From the NCBI GenBank assembly GCA_024235935.1, contig JACKLL010000005.1, positions 124,001-188,000 of the forward strand: 64,000 nt of DNA, given 5' to 3'. Of this stretch, positions 34,601 through 43,057 are shown piece after piece. The DNA comes from Rhodoferax sp. GTDB taxonomy: Bacteria > Pseudomonadota > Gammaproteobacteria > Burkholderiales > Burkholderiaceae_C. How positions within the stretch are numbered: the stretch's first letter is position 1; each line of letters opens with the position of its first letter. The notes under the pieces were generated by a model. That model was not told the DNA's origin and searched no databases. It saw only the letters and a program-made list of their open reading frames with translations. The translations under genes were made by a program, and so were the position numbers.

Positions 34601-34917
34601 GCGTGATCGCCCTGATGGGCATGATCCAGCGCAACTCGGTGATCCTGATCGACCAGATCGAACAGGACCGGGCGGTCGGCATCCTGCCCTGGGATGCGAT
34701 CGTCGAGAGCACCGTGCGGCGGCTGCGGCCCATCGTGCTGACGGCAGCCGCTGCCGTGCTGGCCATGATTCCCTTGTCGCGCTCGGTTTTCTGGGGTCCG
34801 ATGGCGATTGCCATCATGGGCGGACTGGTCGTGGCGACGGTGCTGACCCTGCTCGCATTGCCGGCCATGTACGCGGCCTGGTTCCGTGTGCGCGAGGCGA
34901 CTGCCAGCACAGGTTAA
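31660..34917 (+). CDS. RND efflux transporter permease subunit
   Basis: A 1085-residue inner-membrane pump with 12 predicted helices in two repeats and two large periplasmic loops. The proton-relay pair Asp427-Asp428 is in GLLVDDAIIAVEMM of the fourth helix. NRPFGFVALLGVIALMGMIQRNSVILIDQIEQ marks the second half. It belongs to the AcrB-like group and expels organic compounds, but the substrate range is unknown. A cytoplasmic insert (LGLHRREGSPPWYRRYYIDM) lies between helices 2 and 3 of the first repeat. There is no outer-membrane factor gene, so a shared TolC-like channel is likely. A terminator follows. Confidence 0.92.
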   Translation: MAHVNPKPGFNLSRWALEHAALTRYLMVVLMLLGAAAYFQLGQDEDPPFAFRVMVVRVFWPGATAQQMVEQVTDKIERTLQEVPGSDRIRSYSKPGESLIMFQLKDSTRASDVPNAWYTVRKRVGDMAGTLPAGVRGPFFNDEFGDVYGVIYALQADGFSNAEVKTVADDVRQQLLRVPDVNKVELFGNQDEKIFVEMSQKRLAQLGLDMNQVLAQLNQQNAVEGAGVLQTPLDTVQVRVAGQFTSLAQLRDMPIRGASGKLIRLSDIASITRGYADPPQVKVRHQGKQVIALGVSMAKGGDIIALGKALKLATQRIDAQLPAGLTLVQLQDQPRSVSSSVNEFVSVLIEAILIVLAVSFISLGLHRREGSPPWYRRYYIDMRPGLIVAVTIPLVLAVTFIGMYYWDIGLHKISLGSLIIALGLLVDDAIIAVEMMVRKIEEGYDKVRAATFAYEITAMPMLTGTLITAAGFLPIGIARSVTGEYTFAIFAVTVLALVVSWLVSVYFVPYLGTLLLKTPAHLRNQPPLVGADLQALEAVAADASHDRTMRMNVVAHGTRAAEPHESFDSPFYNRFRVILKWCLRHRWTTIGATLLIFGLGIVGMGRVQQQFFPDSSRPEILLDLWFPEGTSIAANEEVTQRVEKRLLAEQGIASVSTWVGSGVPRFYLPMDLVFAQSNVSQLIVIPQDLKVREAFRVRLPALMAQEFPEVRARIKLLPNGPPVAYPVQFRVVGPELYTLRQRADEVKAVLRENSNMRGVNDNWNEFVKVLRLDVDQSKARVLGVTSQAIAQSSRTILSGTTVGQFRDGDKPIDIVMRQPLDERAHLTDLANAYLPSSSGQPIPMGQLVRPSLSWEPGVLWRENRDYAITVQGDIVEGLQGATVTAQLLPKLRALEARWRGEGAGAYRIDVAGAVEESSKGSASIVAGVPIMLFITFTLLMLQLHSFSRAMLVFLTGPLGIAGVAGALLLFNRPFGFVALLGVIALMGMIQRNSVILIDQIEQDRAVGILPWDAIVESTVRRLRPIVLTAAAAVLAMIPLSRSVFWGPMAIAIMGGLVVATVLTLLALPAMYAAWFRVREATASTG

Positions 34918-34939
34918 AATCGCGGGCTGACGAATTTCG

Positions 34940-34974
34940 TAGGGGCGGCCTTGACGGCCTCCCCTATTTGTTTT
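34940..34974 (+). terminator. Terminator after the RND pump gene
   Basis: TAGGGG-C-GGCC, loop TTGAC, GGCC-T-CCCCTA with one internal mismatch, followed by TTTGTTTT. It ends the efflux transcript three bases before tRNA-Leu, so the tRNA must have its own promoter or be processed from read-through. Confidence 0.75.
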
Positions 34975-34977
34975 CAG

Positions 34978-35064
34978 GCGCGGGTGGCGAAATTGGTAGA
35001 CGCACCAGGTTTAGGTCCTGACGCCAGCAATGGTGTGGGGGTTCGAGTCCCCCCCCGCGCACCA
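34978..35064 (+). tRNA. tRNA-Leu, anticodon UAG
   Basis: An 87-base class II tRNA. Acceptor arms GCGCGGG and CCCGCGC pair fully. The D-arm is GGCGAAATTGGTAGACGC, the anticodon loop TTTAGGT holds TAG at 35012-35014, and a long variable arm precedes the T-loop GTTCGAGTC. CCA is encoded. The anticodon stem has one C-A mismatch at its base (35005 with 35021). It precedes tig. Confidence 0.96.
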
Positions 35065-35191
35065 GGAGTGTTTTTTCCGGACAGGTCCCGGCTTTTTGCT
35101 GTCGGCCCTGGTCGCGGTGATCCTGGAGCTGATACAGACACATCGGTTTGACGGGCGGCAGGTTCGCCCATGACATATTAGGAGAAGCAAC

Positions 35192-36502
35192 ATGGCTGTT
35201 ACTGTGGAAACCCTTGAGAAGCTGGAACGCAAGATCACCCTGACCCTGCCGGTCACGGCAATCCAGTCCGAAGTCGAGTCGCGCCTCAAGCGCCTCGCCA
35301 AGACCGTCAAGATGGACGGATTCCGTCCCGGCAAGGTGCCGATGACGGTGGTCGCCCAGCGCTACGGCTACTCGGTGCACTACGAAGTCATGAACGACAA
35401 GGTCGGCGAAGCCTTCTCCAGCGCCGCCAATGAGGCCAAGCTGCGGGTGGCCGGCCAGCCGCGCATCACCGAAAAGGAAGGCGCGCCCGAGGGCGAGATG
35501 GCCTTCGACGCGGTGTTCGAAGTGTTTCCCGAGGTCAAGCTCGGTGACCTGGCCAGCGCCGAGGTCGTCAAGCTGTCGTGCGAAGTGTCCGATGCGGCGA
35601 TCGACAAGACGCTGGACATTCTGCGCAAGCAGCGTCGCACCTTCTCGCAGCGTCCGCAGGACGCAGCAGCCCAGCTGACCGATCGCGTGACGGTCGATTT
35701 CGAAGGCAAGATCGATGGCGAGCCCTTCGATGGCGGCAAGGCCAGCGACTTCCAGTTCATCCTGGGTGACGGCCAGATGCTCAAGGAGTTCGAAGATGCC
35801 ACCACGGGCATGAAGAACGGCGAAAGCAAGACCTTCCAGCTGGCATTTCCGGCTGACTACCATGGCAAGGACGTCGCCGGCAAGACCGCCGACTTCCTGG
35901 TCTCGGTGAAGAAGATCGAAGCGGCCCATCTGCCGGAAGTCAACGAGGCCCTGGCCAAATCGCTCGGTATCGAAGACGCGACCGTCGAAGGTCTGCGTGC
36001 CGACATCCGCAAGAATCTGGAGCGCGAGGTCAAGTTCCGCCTGCTGTCGCGCAACAAGCAGGCTGCGCTGGACGCACTGGCCGCCGTTGCCGAACTGGAT
36101 CTGCCCAAGGCCAGCATTCAGTCGGAGCTCGAGCGCCTGATCGAGAATGCCCGCGCCGACCTCAAGCAGCGTGGCGTCAAGGATGCCGACAAGGCCCCGA
36201 TTCCCGAGGAAATCTTCCGCCCGCAGGCCGAGCGCCGCGTGCGTCTGGGTCTGGTGGTGGCCGAGCTGGTGCGCTCGCAGGATCTGAAGGCGCGTCCAGA
36301 GCAGATCAAGGCCCATATCGACGAGCTGGCAGCCAGCTATGAAAAGCCGGCCGAAGTGGTCCGTTGGTACTACAGCGACAACAAGCGCATGTCCGAAGTC
36401 GAGGCCATCGTCATCGAGAACAACGTCACCGAGTACATCCTCGCGGGTGCCAAGCTGACCGAGAAGCCGATCGAGTTCGACGACCTGATGGGCCAAGGCT
36501 GA
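35192..36502 (+). CDS. tig: Trigger factor, ribosome-associated chaperone
   Basis: A 436-residue trigger factor. The ribosome-binding motif GFRPGKVPM is near residue 45 in the N-terminal domain (1-115). An FKBP-like isomerase domain spans about 150-245 (TDRVTVDFEGKIDGEPFDGGKASDF), and the helical chaperone domain forms the rest, ending near DDLMGQG. It shields nascent chains at the ribosome exit. It begins the tig-clpP-clpX-lon protein-quality block, behind an AGGAGAAGC site. Confidence 0.96.
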   Translation: MAVTVETLEKLERKITLTLPVTAIQSEVESRLKRLAKTVKMDGFRPGKVPMTVVAQRYGYSVHYEVMNDKVGEAFSSAANEAKLRVAGQPRITEKEGAPEGEMAFDAVFEVFPEVKLGDLASAEVVKLSCEVSDAAIDKTLDILRKQRRTFSQRPQDAAAQLTDRVTVDFEGKIDGEPFDGGKASDFQFILGDGQMLKEFEDATTGMKNGESKTFQLAFPADYHGKDVAGKTADFLVSVKKIEAAHLPEVNEALAKSLGIEDATVEGLRADIRKNLEREVKFRLLSRNKQAALDALAAVAELDLPKASIQSELERLIENARADLKQRGVKDADKAPIPEEIFRPQAERRVRLGLVVAELVRSQDLKARPEQIKAHIDELAASYEKPAEVVRWYYSDNKRMSEVEAIVIENNVTEYILAGAKLTEKPIEFDDLMGQG

Positions 36503-36609
36503 TTGCCCGCCCGGGAAATTGCGTCAGATCAAGGCTTGCAGTTGCGACCACCGACCCCATGTGCCAGTGAGCAACCGACCGGGTTGCGGCAGTCCGACTT
36601 GGAGACGAC

Positions 36610-37230
36610 ATGAACTTTATTGACAACAATCAGCAGCCCCAGGGCCTTGGCATGGTGCCGATGGTGATCGAGCAGTCCGGACGCGGTGAGCGCTCGTACG
36701 ACATCTATTCCCGCCTGCTCAAGGAACGCGTGATTTTCCTGGTGGGCCCGGTCAATGACCAGACCGCCAACCTGGTGGTGGCGCAGCTGCTGTTCCTTGA
36801 GAGCGAGAATCCCGACAAGGACATCTCGTTCTACATCAACTCGCCCGGCGGCTCGGTGTCTGCCGGCATGGCGATCTTCGACACGATGAACTTCATCAAG
36901 CCCGATGTCTCCACGCTGTGCACCGGATTTGCTGCCAGCATGGGTGCGTTTCTGCTGGCCGCAGGCGCCAAGGGCAAGCGGTTTTCCTTGCCCAACTCCA
37001 AGATCATGATTCACCAGCCGTCCGGCGGAAGCCAGGGCCAGGCTACGGAAATCGAGATCCAGGCCCGCGAGATCCTGAAGACCCGCGAACAGTTGAACAA
37101 GATCCTGGCCGAGCGTACCGGACAGCCGCTGGACCGCATAGCCCGCGATACCGAGCGTGACTACTATATGTCGGCGGACGAGGCCAAGGACTACGGCGTC
37201 GTCGACCAGGTCATCAGCAAGCGCGGCTGA
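36610..37230 (+). CDS. clpP: ATP-dependent Clp protease proteolytic subunit
   Basis: A 206-residue serine protease. The catalytic triad is Ser110 (GFAASMGAF), His135 (MIHQPSGG) and Asp184 (TERDYY). The oxyanion segment YINSPGGSVSAGMAIFD is complete. It forms tetradecamers that degrade substrates delivered by ClpX, encoded next, or ClpA. GGAGACG precedes the start. A 140-base gap to clpX leaves room for a second promoter. Confidence 0.97.
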   Translation: MNFIDNNQQPQGLGMVPMVIEQSGRGERSYDIYSRLLKERVIFLVGPVNDQTANLVVAQLLFLESENPDKDISFYINSPGGSVSAGMAIFDTMNFIKPDVSTLCTGFAASMGAFLLAAGAKGKRFSLPNSKIMIHQPSGGSQGQATEIEIQAREILKTREQLNKILAERTGQPLDRIARDTERDYYMSADEAKDYGVVDQVISKRG

Positions 37231-37370
37231 CCGCCAGCCGCCTGCCAGGGGCACAGGGATCCGGGCGGCTGCCCGGTCCTTGTCCCGCGTCCGGGTTCCG
37301 GCCCGGTCATAGCCGTTTGCCGCCGGTATTTCGGTATCATGGCAACACCATCCGGAAAGGGTTCGATTTC

Positions 37371-38636
37371 ATGGCCGAGAAAAAAGGCACATCCAGCGAG
37401 AAGACGCTCTACTGCTCGTTCTGCGGCAAAAGCCAGCATGAGGTGAAGAAGCTGATCGCCGGCCCCTCGGTGTTCGTCTGCGACGAATGCATCGAGTTGT
37501 GCAACGAGATCATCCGGGACGAACTGCCCGCCGGAACGGTCGCCAAGGACACCAAGGGCGAATTGCCGACACCGGCCGAGATCAAGGCCAACCTCGACAA
37601 CTACGTGATCGGGCAGGATCCGGCCAAGCGCACGCTGGCGGTGGCGGTCTACAACCACTACAAGCGCCTGCGGCACAAGGAAAAGGCCAAGAAGGACGAT
37701 GTCGAACTGGCCAAAAGCAACATTTTGCTGATCGGCCCGACCGGTTCCGGCAAGACACTGCTGGCCCAGACCTTGGCGCGCATGCTGGATGTGCCATTCG
37801 TGATGGCTGACGCCACCACGCTGACCGAAGCCGGTTACGTGGGCGAAGACGTCGAGAACATCGTCCTCAAACTGTTGCAGAGCTGCAACTATGAGGTGGA
37901 GCGTGCACAGCGCGGCATCGTCTACATCGACGAGATCGACAAGATTTCGCGCAAGTCCGACAACCCGTCGATCACCCGCGACGTTTCAGGCGAGGGCGTG
38001 CAGCAGGCCTTGCTCAAGCTGATCGAAGGCACGATGGCCAGTGTGCCGCCGCAGGGCGGACGCAAGCATCCGAACCAGGACTTTGTCCAGATCGACACCA
38101 CCAACATCCTGTTTATCTGCGGTGGCGCATTTGCCGGGCTGGAGAAGGTCATCGACAACCGTACCGAATCCTCGGGCATTGGTTTCGGGGCGCCGGTCAA
38201 GAGCAAGGCACAGCGCAGCCTGACCGAGGTTTTCAAGGATGTGGAGCCGGAAGATTTGATCAAGTTCGGCCTGATTCCCGAACTGGTGGGTCGGATGCCC
38301 GTGGTGGCCACGTTGGCCGAACTGAGCGAAGACGCGCTGGTGCAGATTCTCCTGGAGCCCAAGAACGCGCTGGTCAAGCAGTACGCCAAGCTGTTTTCCA
38401 TGGAAGGCGTCGACCTGGAGATCCGGCCTGCAGCCCTCAAGGCCATCGCCCGCAAGGCGCTTGCACGCAAGACCGGTGCCCGCGGCCTGCGCTCGATCCT
38501 GGAGCAATCGCTGATTGACACGATGTTCGACCTGCCGACGACTGCCAATGTCGAGAAGGTGGTGGTCGATGAGTCTACGGTCGAGGAAAACAAGCCCCCG
38601 CTGCTGGTTTACCGGGAACTCGCGAAGAAAGCCTGA
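37371..38636 (+). CDS. clpX: ATP-dependent Clp protease ATP-binding subunit ClpX
   Basis: A 421-residue AAA+ unfoldase. The zinc-binding domain has Cys15-Cys18 and Cys37-Cys40. Walker A is GPTGSGKT, Walker B is IVYIDEIDKI, and the ClpP-docking loop reads GIGFGAP. The sensor-2 region (GARGLRSILEQ) is present. It recognises tagged proteins and threads them into ClpP. The ATG at 37371 is preceded by GGAAAGGG; earlier residues in the frame are not part of ClpX. Confidence 0.97.
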   Translation: MAEKKGTSSEKTLYCSFCGKSQHEVKKLIAGPSVFVCDECIELCNEIIRDELPAGTVAKDTKGELPTPAEIKANLDNYVIGQDPAKRTLAVAVYNHYKRLRHKEKAKKDDVELAKSNILLIGPTGSGKTLLAQTLARMLDVPFVMADATTLTEAGYVGEDVENIVLKLLQSCNYEVERAQRGIVYIDEIDKISRKSDNPSITRDVSGEGVQQALLKLIEGTMASVPPQGGRKHPNQDFVQIDTTNILFICGGAFAGLEKVIDNRTESSGIGFGAPVKSKAQRSLTEVFKDVEPEDLIKFGLIPELVGRMPVVATLAELSEDALVQILLEPKNALVKQYAKLFSMEGVDLEIRPAALKAIARKALARKTGARGLRSILEQSLIDTMFDLPTTANVEKVVVDESTVEENKPPLLVYRELAKKA

Positions 38637-38725
38637 TTCCGATCATCTATGGCGAGATCAGACCGGTATTCCTGCCGTTCTGGTCCGTGCCGATTGTCTG
38701 TACGCAATTCATAATGGTCTGCGGG

Positions 38726-38750
38726 TTGAAATTCGCGTTGCACCATCCAT
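38726..38750 (+). promoter_or_regulatory. Possible heat-shock (sigma-32) promoter of lon
   Basis: TTGAAA (38726-38731), a 13-base spacer and ATCCAT (38745-38750) loosely fit the sigma-32 form TTGAAA-N13-CCCCAT, and lon is a known sigma-32 target in proteobacteria. The -10 element matches at only four of six positions. Confidence 0.3.
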
Positions 38751-38780
38751 GTTGAATTGGTAAACACTAAGAGGTCTCTC

Positions 38781-41245
38781 ATGTCTGGATCCAACTTGCT
38801 TTCCTCGGTACCGATCGACCTTCCGCTCCTGCCCCTGCGCGACGTGGTTGTGTTTCCGCACATGGTCATTCCGCTGTTCGTGGGTCGGCCCAAGAGCATC
38901 AAGGCGCTGGAAGCCGCGATGGAGTCGGAGCGCCGCATCATGCTGGTGGCCCAGAAGGCCGCGGCCAAGGATGACCCGCTGGTCTCCGACATGTTCGATG
39001 TCGGCTGCGTGTCGACCATTCTGCAGATGCTCAAATTGCCGGACGGAACCGTCAAGGTGCTGGTCGAGGGGCAGCAGCGCGCGTCCGTCAACAAGATCGA
39101 GGAGGGTGAATCCCATTTCTCGGCCAATGTGACGCCGGTGCAACCGGTGCTCGAAACTGCTGGCGCGGCCCGCGGCCAGGCCAGCGAGATCGAAGCGCTG
39201 CGCCGCGCCGTGATGCAGCAGTTCGACCAGTACGTCAAGCTCAACAAGAAGATTCCGCCGGAGATACTGACCTCGATTTCCAGCATTGACGATGCCGGCC
39301 GTCTGGCCGACACGATTGCCGCCCATCTGCCGCTCAAGCTCGAGAACAAGCAGACCGTGCTCGGCCTGAGCAATCCGAAGGACCGGCTGGAGAACCTGTT
39401 CGAGCAGATCGAACGCGAAGTCGACATCCTGAACGTGGACAAGAAGATCCGTGGCCGCGTCAAGCGCCAGATGGAGAAGAACCAGCGCGACTTCTACCTC
39501 AACGAGCAGGTCAAGGCCATCCAGAAGGAACTGGGCGAGGGCGAGGACGGTGCCGACATCGACGAGATCGAGAAGAAGATCAAGTCCGCGCGCATGCCCA
39601 AGGATGCCCTGAAGAAGAAGGCCGAGCGAACTCAAGAAGCTCAAGCTGATGTCGCCGATGTCGGCCGAAGGCGGCCGTCGTGCGCAATTACATCGACGTG
39701 CTGACCGGCCTGCCGTGGAGCAGCAAGACCAAGATCAAGCACGACCTGGGCAATGCCGAGGGCGTACTCAACGAGGACCACTTCGGCCTGGACAAGGTCA
39801 AGGACCGGATCCTGGAATACCTCGCGGTGCAGCAACGTGTCGACAAGGTCAAGGCCCCGATTCTGTGCCTGGTGGGCCCCCCCGGCGTCGGCAAGACCTC
39901 GCTGGGTCAGTCGATCGCCAAGGCGACCGGGCGCAAGTACGTGCGCGTGGCCCTGGGCGGCATGCGCGATGCGGCCGAGATCCGAGGCCATCGCCGCACC
40001 TACATCGGCGCGATGCCAGGCAAGGTGTTGCAAAGCCTGTCCAAGGTGGGCACGCGCAATCCGCTGTTCCTGCTCGACGAAATCGACAAGCTGGGTACGG
40101 ATTTCCGTGGCGATCCGTCGAGTGCCTTGCTCGAGGTGCTGGACCCGGAGCAGAACCACAAGTTCGGCGACCATTACGTCGAGGTCGATTTCGACCTGAG
40201 CGACGTGATGTTCGTGGCAACCTCCAACTCGATGAACATCCCGCCGGCCCTGCTGGACCGGATGGAAGTGATCCGCCTGTCGGGCTACACCGAGGACGAA
40301 AAGACCAACATCGCGATCCGCTATCTGCTGCCCAAGCAGTTGAAAAACAACGGTGTCAAGGACAACGAACTTGAGATCGGCGAGGCGACCGTGCGCGACA
40401 TCGTGCGCTACTACACCCGCGAGGCCGGTGTGCGTTCGCTCGAGCGCGACCTGTCCAAGATCTGCCGCAAGGTGATCAAGGGTTTGCAGCTCAAGAAGAT
40501 GACCGCGCCGGTGGTCGTCACGCCCGACAACCTGAACGACTTCCTGGGCGTGCGCAAGTACACCTATGGCCGTGCCGAGGACAACAACCAGGTGGGGCAG
40601 GTGGTCGGATTGGCGTGGACCGAAGTGGGCGGCGATCTGCTGACCATCGAGGCGGCCCTGATGCCAGGCAAGGGCGTGATCACGCGTACCGGTTCGCTGG
40701 GCGATGTCATGAAGGAATCGGTCGAGGCCGCCCGTACCGTCGTGCGCAGTCGCGCAGCCCGGCTGGGCATCAAGGATGAGGTGTTCGAGAAGAAGGACAT
40801 CCACATCCACGTGCCCGATGGCGCCACGCCCAAGGATGGCCCGAGTGCGGGCGCCGCAATGACGACGGCCTTTGTGTCGGCGCTGACCGGTATCCCGGTG
40901 CGCGGCGACGTGGCGATGACCGGCGAGATCACCCTGCGCGGCGAGGTCACGGCAATCGGCGGGCTCAAGGAAAAACTGCTGGCAGCCCTGCGTGGCGGGA
41001 TCAAGACGGTGTTGATTCCGGAAGAGAACGCCAAGGACCTGCAGGACATTCCCGAGAACGTGAAGAATGGCCTGGAGATCGTTCCGGTGCGCTGGATCGA
41101 CAAGGTGCTGGAAGTGGCGCTGGTGCGCATGCCGGTGCCTTTGACCGAAGAGGAGATCGCGGCATCTGCAGCGGCTGCATCTGCTGCCGTGCCGGCGGCA
41201 GTGGTGGCCACGCGTGCCGACGGAGAACGGTCGATCAAGCATTGA
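38781..41245 (+). pseudogene. lon: Lon protease, reading frame broken by two nearby frameshifts
   Basis: All parts of Lon are present but in three frames. Frame one runs from MSGSNLLSSVPIDLPLLPLR (GAGG site ahead) through the N-terminal domain to 39626 and, uncorrected, stops at 39704. The true sequence continues from 39628 in the next frame (ELKKLKLMSPMSAE) and from 39671 in the third (AAVVRNYIDVLTGLPW) to the stop at 41245. That last part holds Walker A GPPGVGKT, Walker B LFLLDEID and the Ser of DGPSAGAAM. Base 39627 is surplus (or two bases are lost), and base 39670 is an extra G. Corrected length would be about 810 residues. A GTG at 39680 could start the ATPase-protease half on its own. 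Confidence 0.88.
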
Positions 41246-41339
41246 GGCAGGTTGAGGTCGGGTGTCGTGCGCCTGGAAAAAAGTTGCGCGAGGCGCTCGA
41301 TCCGCCCCAAAAGTTGTTATATACTTCGGGGCTTGAAAC

Positions 41340-41415
41340 GCGGGAATAGCTCAGTTGGTAGAGCGCAACCTTGCCAAGGTTGAGGTCGAGAGTTCGAGAC
41401 TCTTTTCCCGCTCCA
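41340..41415 (+). tRNA. tRNA-Gly, anticodon GCC
   Basis: A 76-base tRNA. Acceptor GCGGGAA pairs with TTCCCGC, the D-loop is AGCTCAGTTGGTAGAGC, the anticodon loop TTGCCAA holds GCC at 41373-41375, and the T-loop is GTTCGAGAC. CCA is encoded. TATACT at 41320-41325, at the right distance upstream, may be its -10 box. A strong terminator follows. Confidence 0.96.
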
Positions 41416-41426
41416 CATTCCATAGA

Positions 41427-41453
41427 AAAGGGAAGCCCAGGCTTCCCTTTTTT
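41427..41453 (+). terminator. Strong terminator after tRNA-Gly
   Basis: AAAGGGAAGCC, CA, GGCTTCCCTTT, with T's running to 41453. It is a long perfect stem with a T-tract, 11 bases after tRNA-Gly and 47 before tRNA-Cys. It should separate the two tRNA transcripts, at least partly. Confidence 0.88.
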
Positions 41454-41500
41454 GTCGGTGCAGTGTCAGCCACTGCCACCGGCAGACCGCAAGGAATACT

Positions 41501-41574
41501 GGCGCGATAGCAAAGCGGTTATGCACCGGATTGCAAATCCGATCAGCCCGGTTCGACTCCGGGTCGCGCCTCCA
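41501..41574 (+). tRNA. tRNA-Cys, anticodon GCA
   Basis: A 74-base tRNA. Acceptor GGCGCGA pairs with TCGCGCC. The anticodon loop TTGCAAA holds GCA at 41533-41535 on stem CCGGA/TCCGA. The T-loop is GTTCGACTC and CCA is encoded. The short D-arm (AGCAAAGCGGTTATGC) is usual for bacterial tRNA-Cys. Confidence 0.96.
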
Positions 41575-41766
41575 GTACTGTGACGCTTGATGGCCAGAAC
41601 CACACTGCCATCATCGGCGGCAGCCAGCACCCTTGGTGTGGCAGGCTCGCCGGAAGTGACGGGACATCGTCGGTTGGCGGCTCATGGACTGCCGCTTGAT
41701 GCGTGTCAACGACCAGCCGCTTCCTGGCGTGCCTAATGGCTGCATCTTCAATGCGCGGAGTATGCA

Positions 41767-41919
41767 ATGCACGCCCTCAAGGATCTCTTCACCACCGACG
41801 TCGGCTTGATGAGCGCGGGCGGCATTGCGTTCATGATCGGAATGGCAGTTTTTTTCATTCGGTTCTTCCTGCGGCATATGCGTGAGGATGAGGCAAGGGA
41901 AAAGGCGCGACGGCATTGA
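41767..41919 (+). CDS. DUF3149 small membrane protein
   Basis: A 50-residue protein. It begins MHALKDLFTTDVGLMSAGGI, has one hydrophobic helix (AFMIGMAVFFIRFFL) and a charged tail HMREDEAREKARR. This order is the DUF3149 pattern, common in betaproteobacteria with no known role. GGAG lies six bases ahead of the ATG. It is a single-span inner-membrane protein by its sequence. Despite its small size, the motif match and ribosome-binding site make it a real gene. Confidence 0.8.
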   Translation: MHALKDLFTTDVGLMSAGGIAFMIGMAVFFIRFFLRHMREDEAREKARRH

Positions 41920-42205
41920 AGGGGTCGCCCGAATGACCCTGCCGCGGCGCAGGTGTACACGCTGCTGAACCGCGAGCCGCACCCGCGGGTCGTGCAGACG
42001 TCGGATAGGTTTTCATCGCCACACCATCGGGCTGGGTGCATGCTTGGACAGACATGCGGGGCCCCGCAACAGCGCGCATTGAACGCTCATTGGGCGTTGT
42101 GCACAATGGGTGCGGGTGGAGGAGCACGAGGAAGAGACATCCCAGGGCAAGGAGGTTGTGGCCCAGGCCGTCGTCGTCCGCCAGGCTGAGTCCACCAGAT
42201 TTTCA

Positions 42206-42649
42206 ATGCCCATGCCATTGCCTCGCGTCCATTCACAGATGGATCCCACGCTGATCCAGGCCTATCGCCAGGCAGAATACCGGGTGCTTGGCGATGAGCC
42301 CATGGTGCTGCGGATCGACGTCGCCTCTGCCCCACTGGCCGGTCTGCACCGGACCTTGAATGTCGATTGCAGCGCGTTCATCACGGCATGGAACCCCTTG
42401 AGTCAGCTGACCCCTGCCTCCGTCAACCGCGCACGGCATGGGCAACTCGCAGCCGACATGGCGGCGCGAGGTCTGTACGCCATCGAAGCGATCGGGGTGG
42501 ATCCTGCAGGTCATTGGCCCGATGAACCCGGTTATCTCGTTCCGGGACTGTCGGAGCAGGACGCACGACAGACCGGGCGTCGCTACGGGCAAAATGCCGT
42601 CGTCTGGGCGGGATCCGAAGCAACACCGCGATTGATCCTGCTGCGCTGA
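42206..42649 (+). CDS. DUF3293 domain-containing protein
   Basis: About 147 residues. The DUF3293 pattern is clear: LIQAYRQAEYRV at the start of the domain, CSAFITAWNPLS in the middle, and DEPGYLVPGLSEQDARQTGRRYGQNAVVW toward the end. No function is known for the family. The start is unsure: ATG at 42206, 42212 or 42239, or GTG at 42110 in the same frame, and none has a convincing ribosome-binding site. A frame starting MDPTLIQAYRQ (42239) would be enough for the domain. Confidence 0.75.
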   Translation: MPMPLPRVHSQMDPTLIQAYRQAEYRVLGDEPMVLRIDVASAPLAGLHRTLNVDCSAFITAWNPLSQLTPASVNRARHGQLAADMAARGLYAIEAIGVDPAGHWPDEPGYLVPGLSEQDARQTGRRYGQNAVVWAGSEATPRLILLR

Positions 42650-42712
42650 GCGGCCCTTGCGTGAAAGGAAAGGCCGACGTGCGAGGGAGGCCGTGGTCTT
42701 GCGGGCCTGGCT

Positions 42713-42799
42713 TGGTGCGCGGGACGGGAATCGAACCCGTACACCCTTTCGGATACGGGATTTTAAGTCCCGGGCGTCTACCAATTCCGCCACCCGCGC
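42713..42799 (-). tRNA. tRNA-Leu, anticodon UAA
   Basis: An 87-base class II tRNA on the minus strand. Acceptor GCGCGGG pairs with CCCGCGC, the D-arm is GGCGGAATTGGTAGACGC, and the anticodon loop CTTAAAA holds TAA (42763-42765). A long variable arm (TATCCGAAAGGGTGT) precedes GTTCGATTC, and CCA is encoded. It is alone, opposite to its neighbours. Confidence 0.96.
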
Positions 42800-43057
42800 C
42801 ATGCGATTTCGCATCGTAGCAGATGGCATGCGATCAGAGTGACGCACCGGCGCGTACCCAGGCAGACCTCGCCCCACGCGGCAGGTGGCGTGGCACAATG
42901 GAAGCCCTTATGCCGATCCGGCAGCCGCGCTCGGTTTTTGTGTCCAGGGCGGGTTGTCGGGCGACGGACTTTCAAAGGACCACCTTGCGCAAGACCCGCG
43001 CCCACCTGAGGCTGCCCCTGCTTCTTGCGTCGCACTTTCCGAATTCCATTACACGCC

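Noticed and set aside
34951..35151. A short frame running through tRNA-Leu(UAG).
   Set aside because: It lies over a fully folded tRNA gene and has no domain.
39641..41242. A 533-codon minus-strand frame opposite lon.
   Set aside because: Antisense shadow of a high-GC gene. The plus strand encodes intact Lon ATPase and protease motifs.
41953..42189. A 78-codon plus-strand frame before the DUF3293 gene.
   Set aside because: Gly/Arg/Pro-rich with no ribosome-binding site, and it overlaps the upstream part of the DUF3293 frame.
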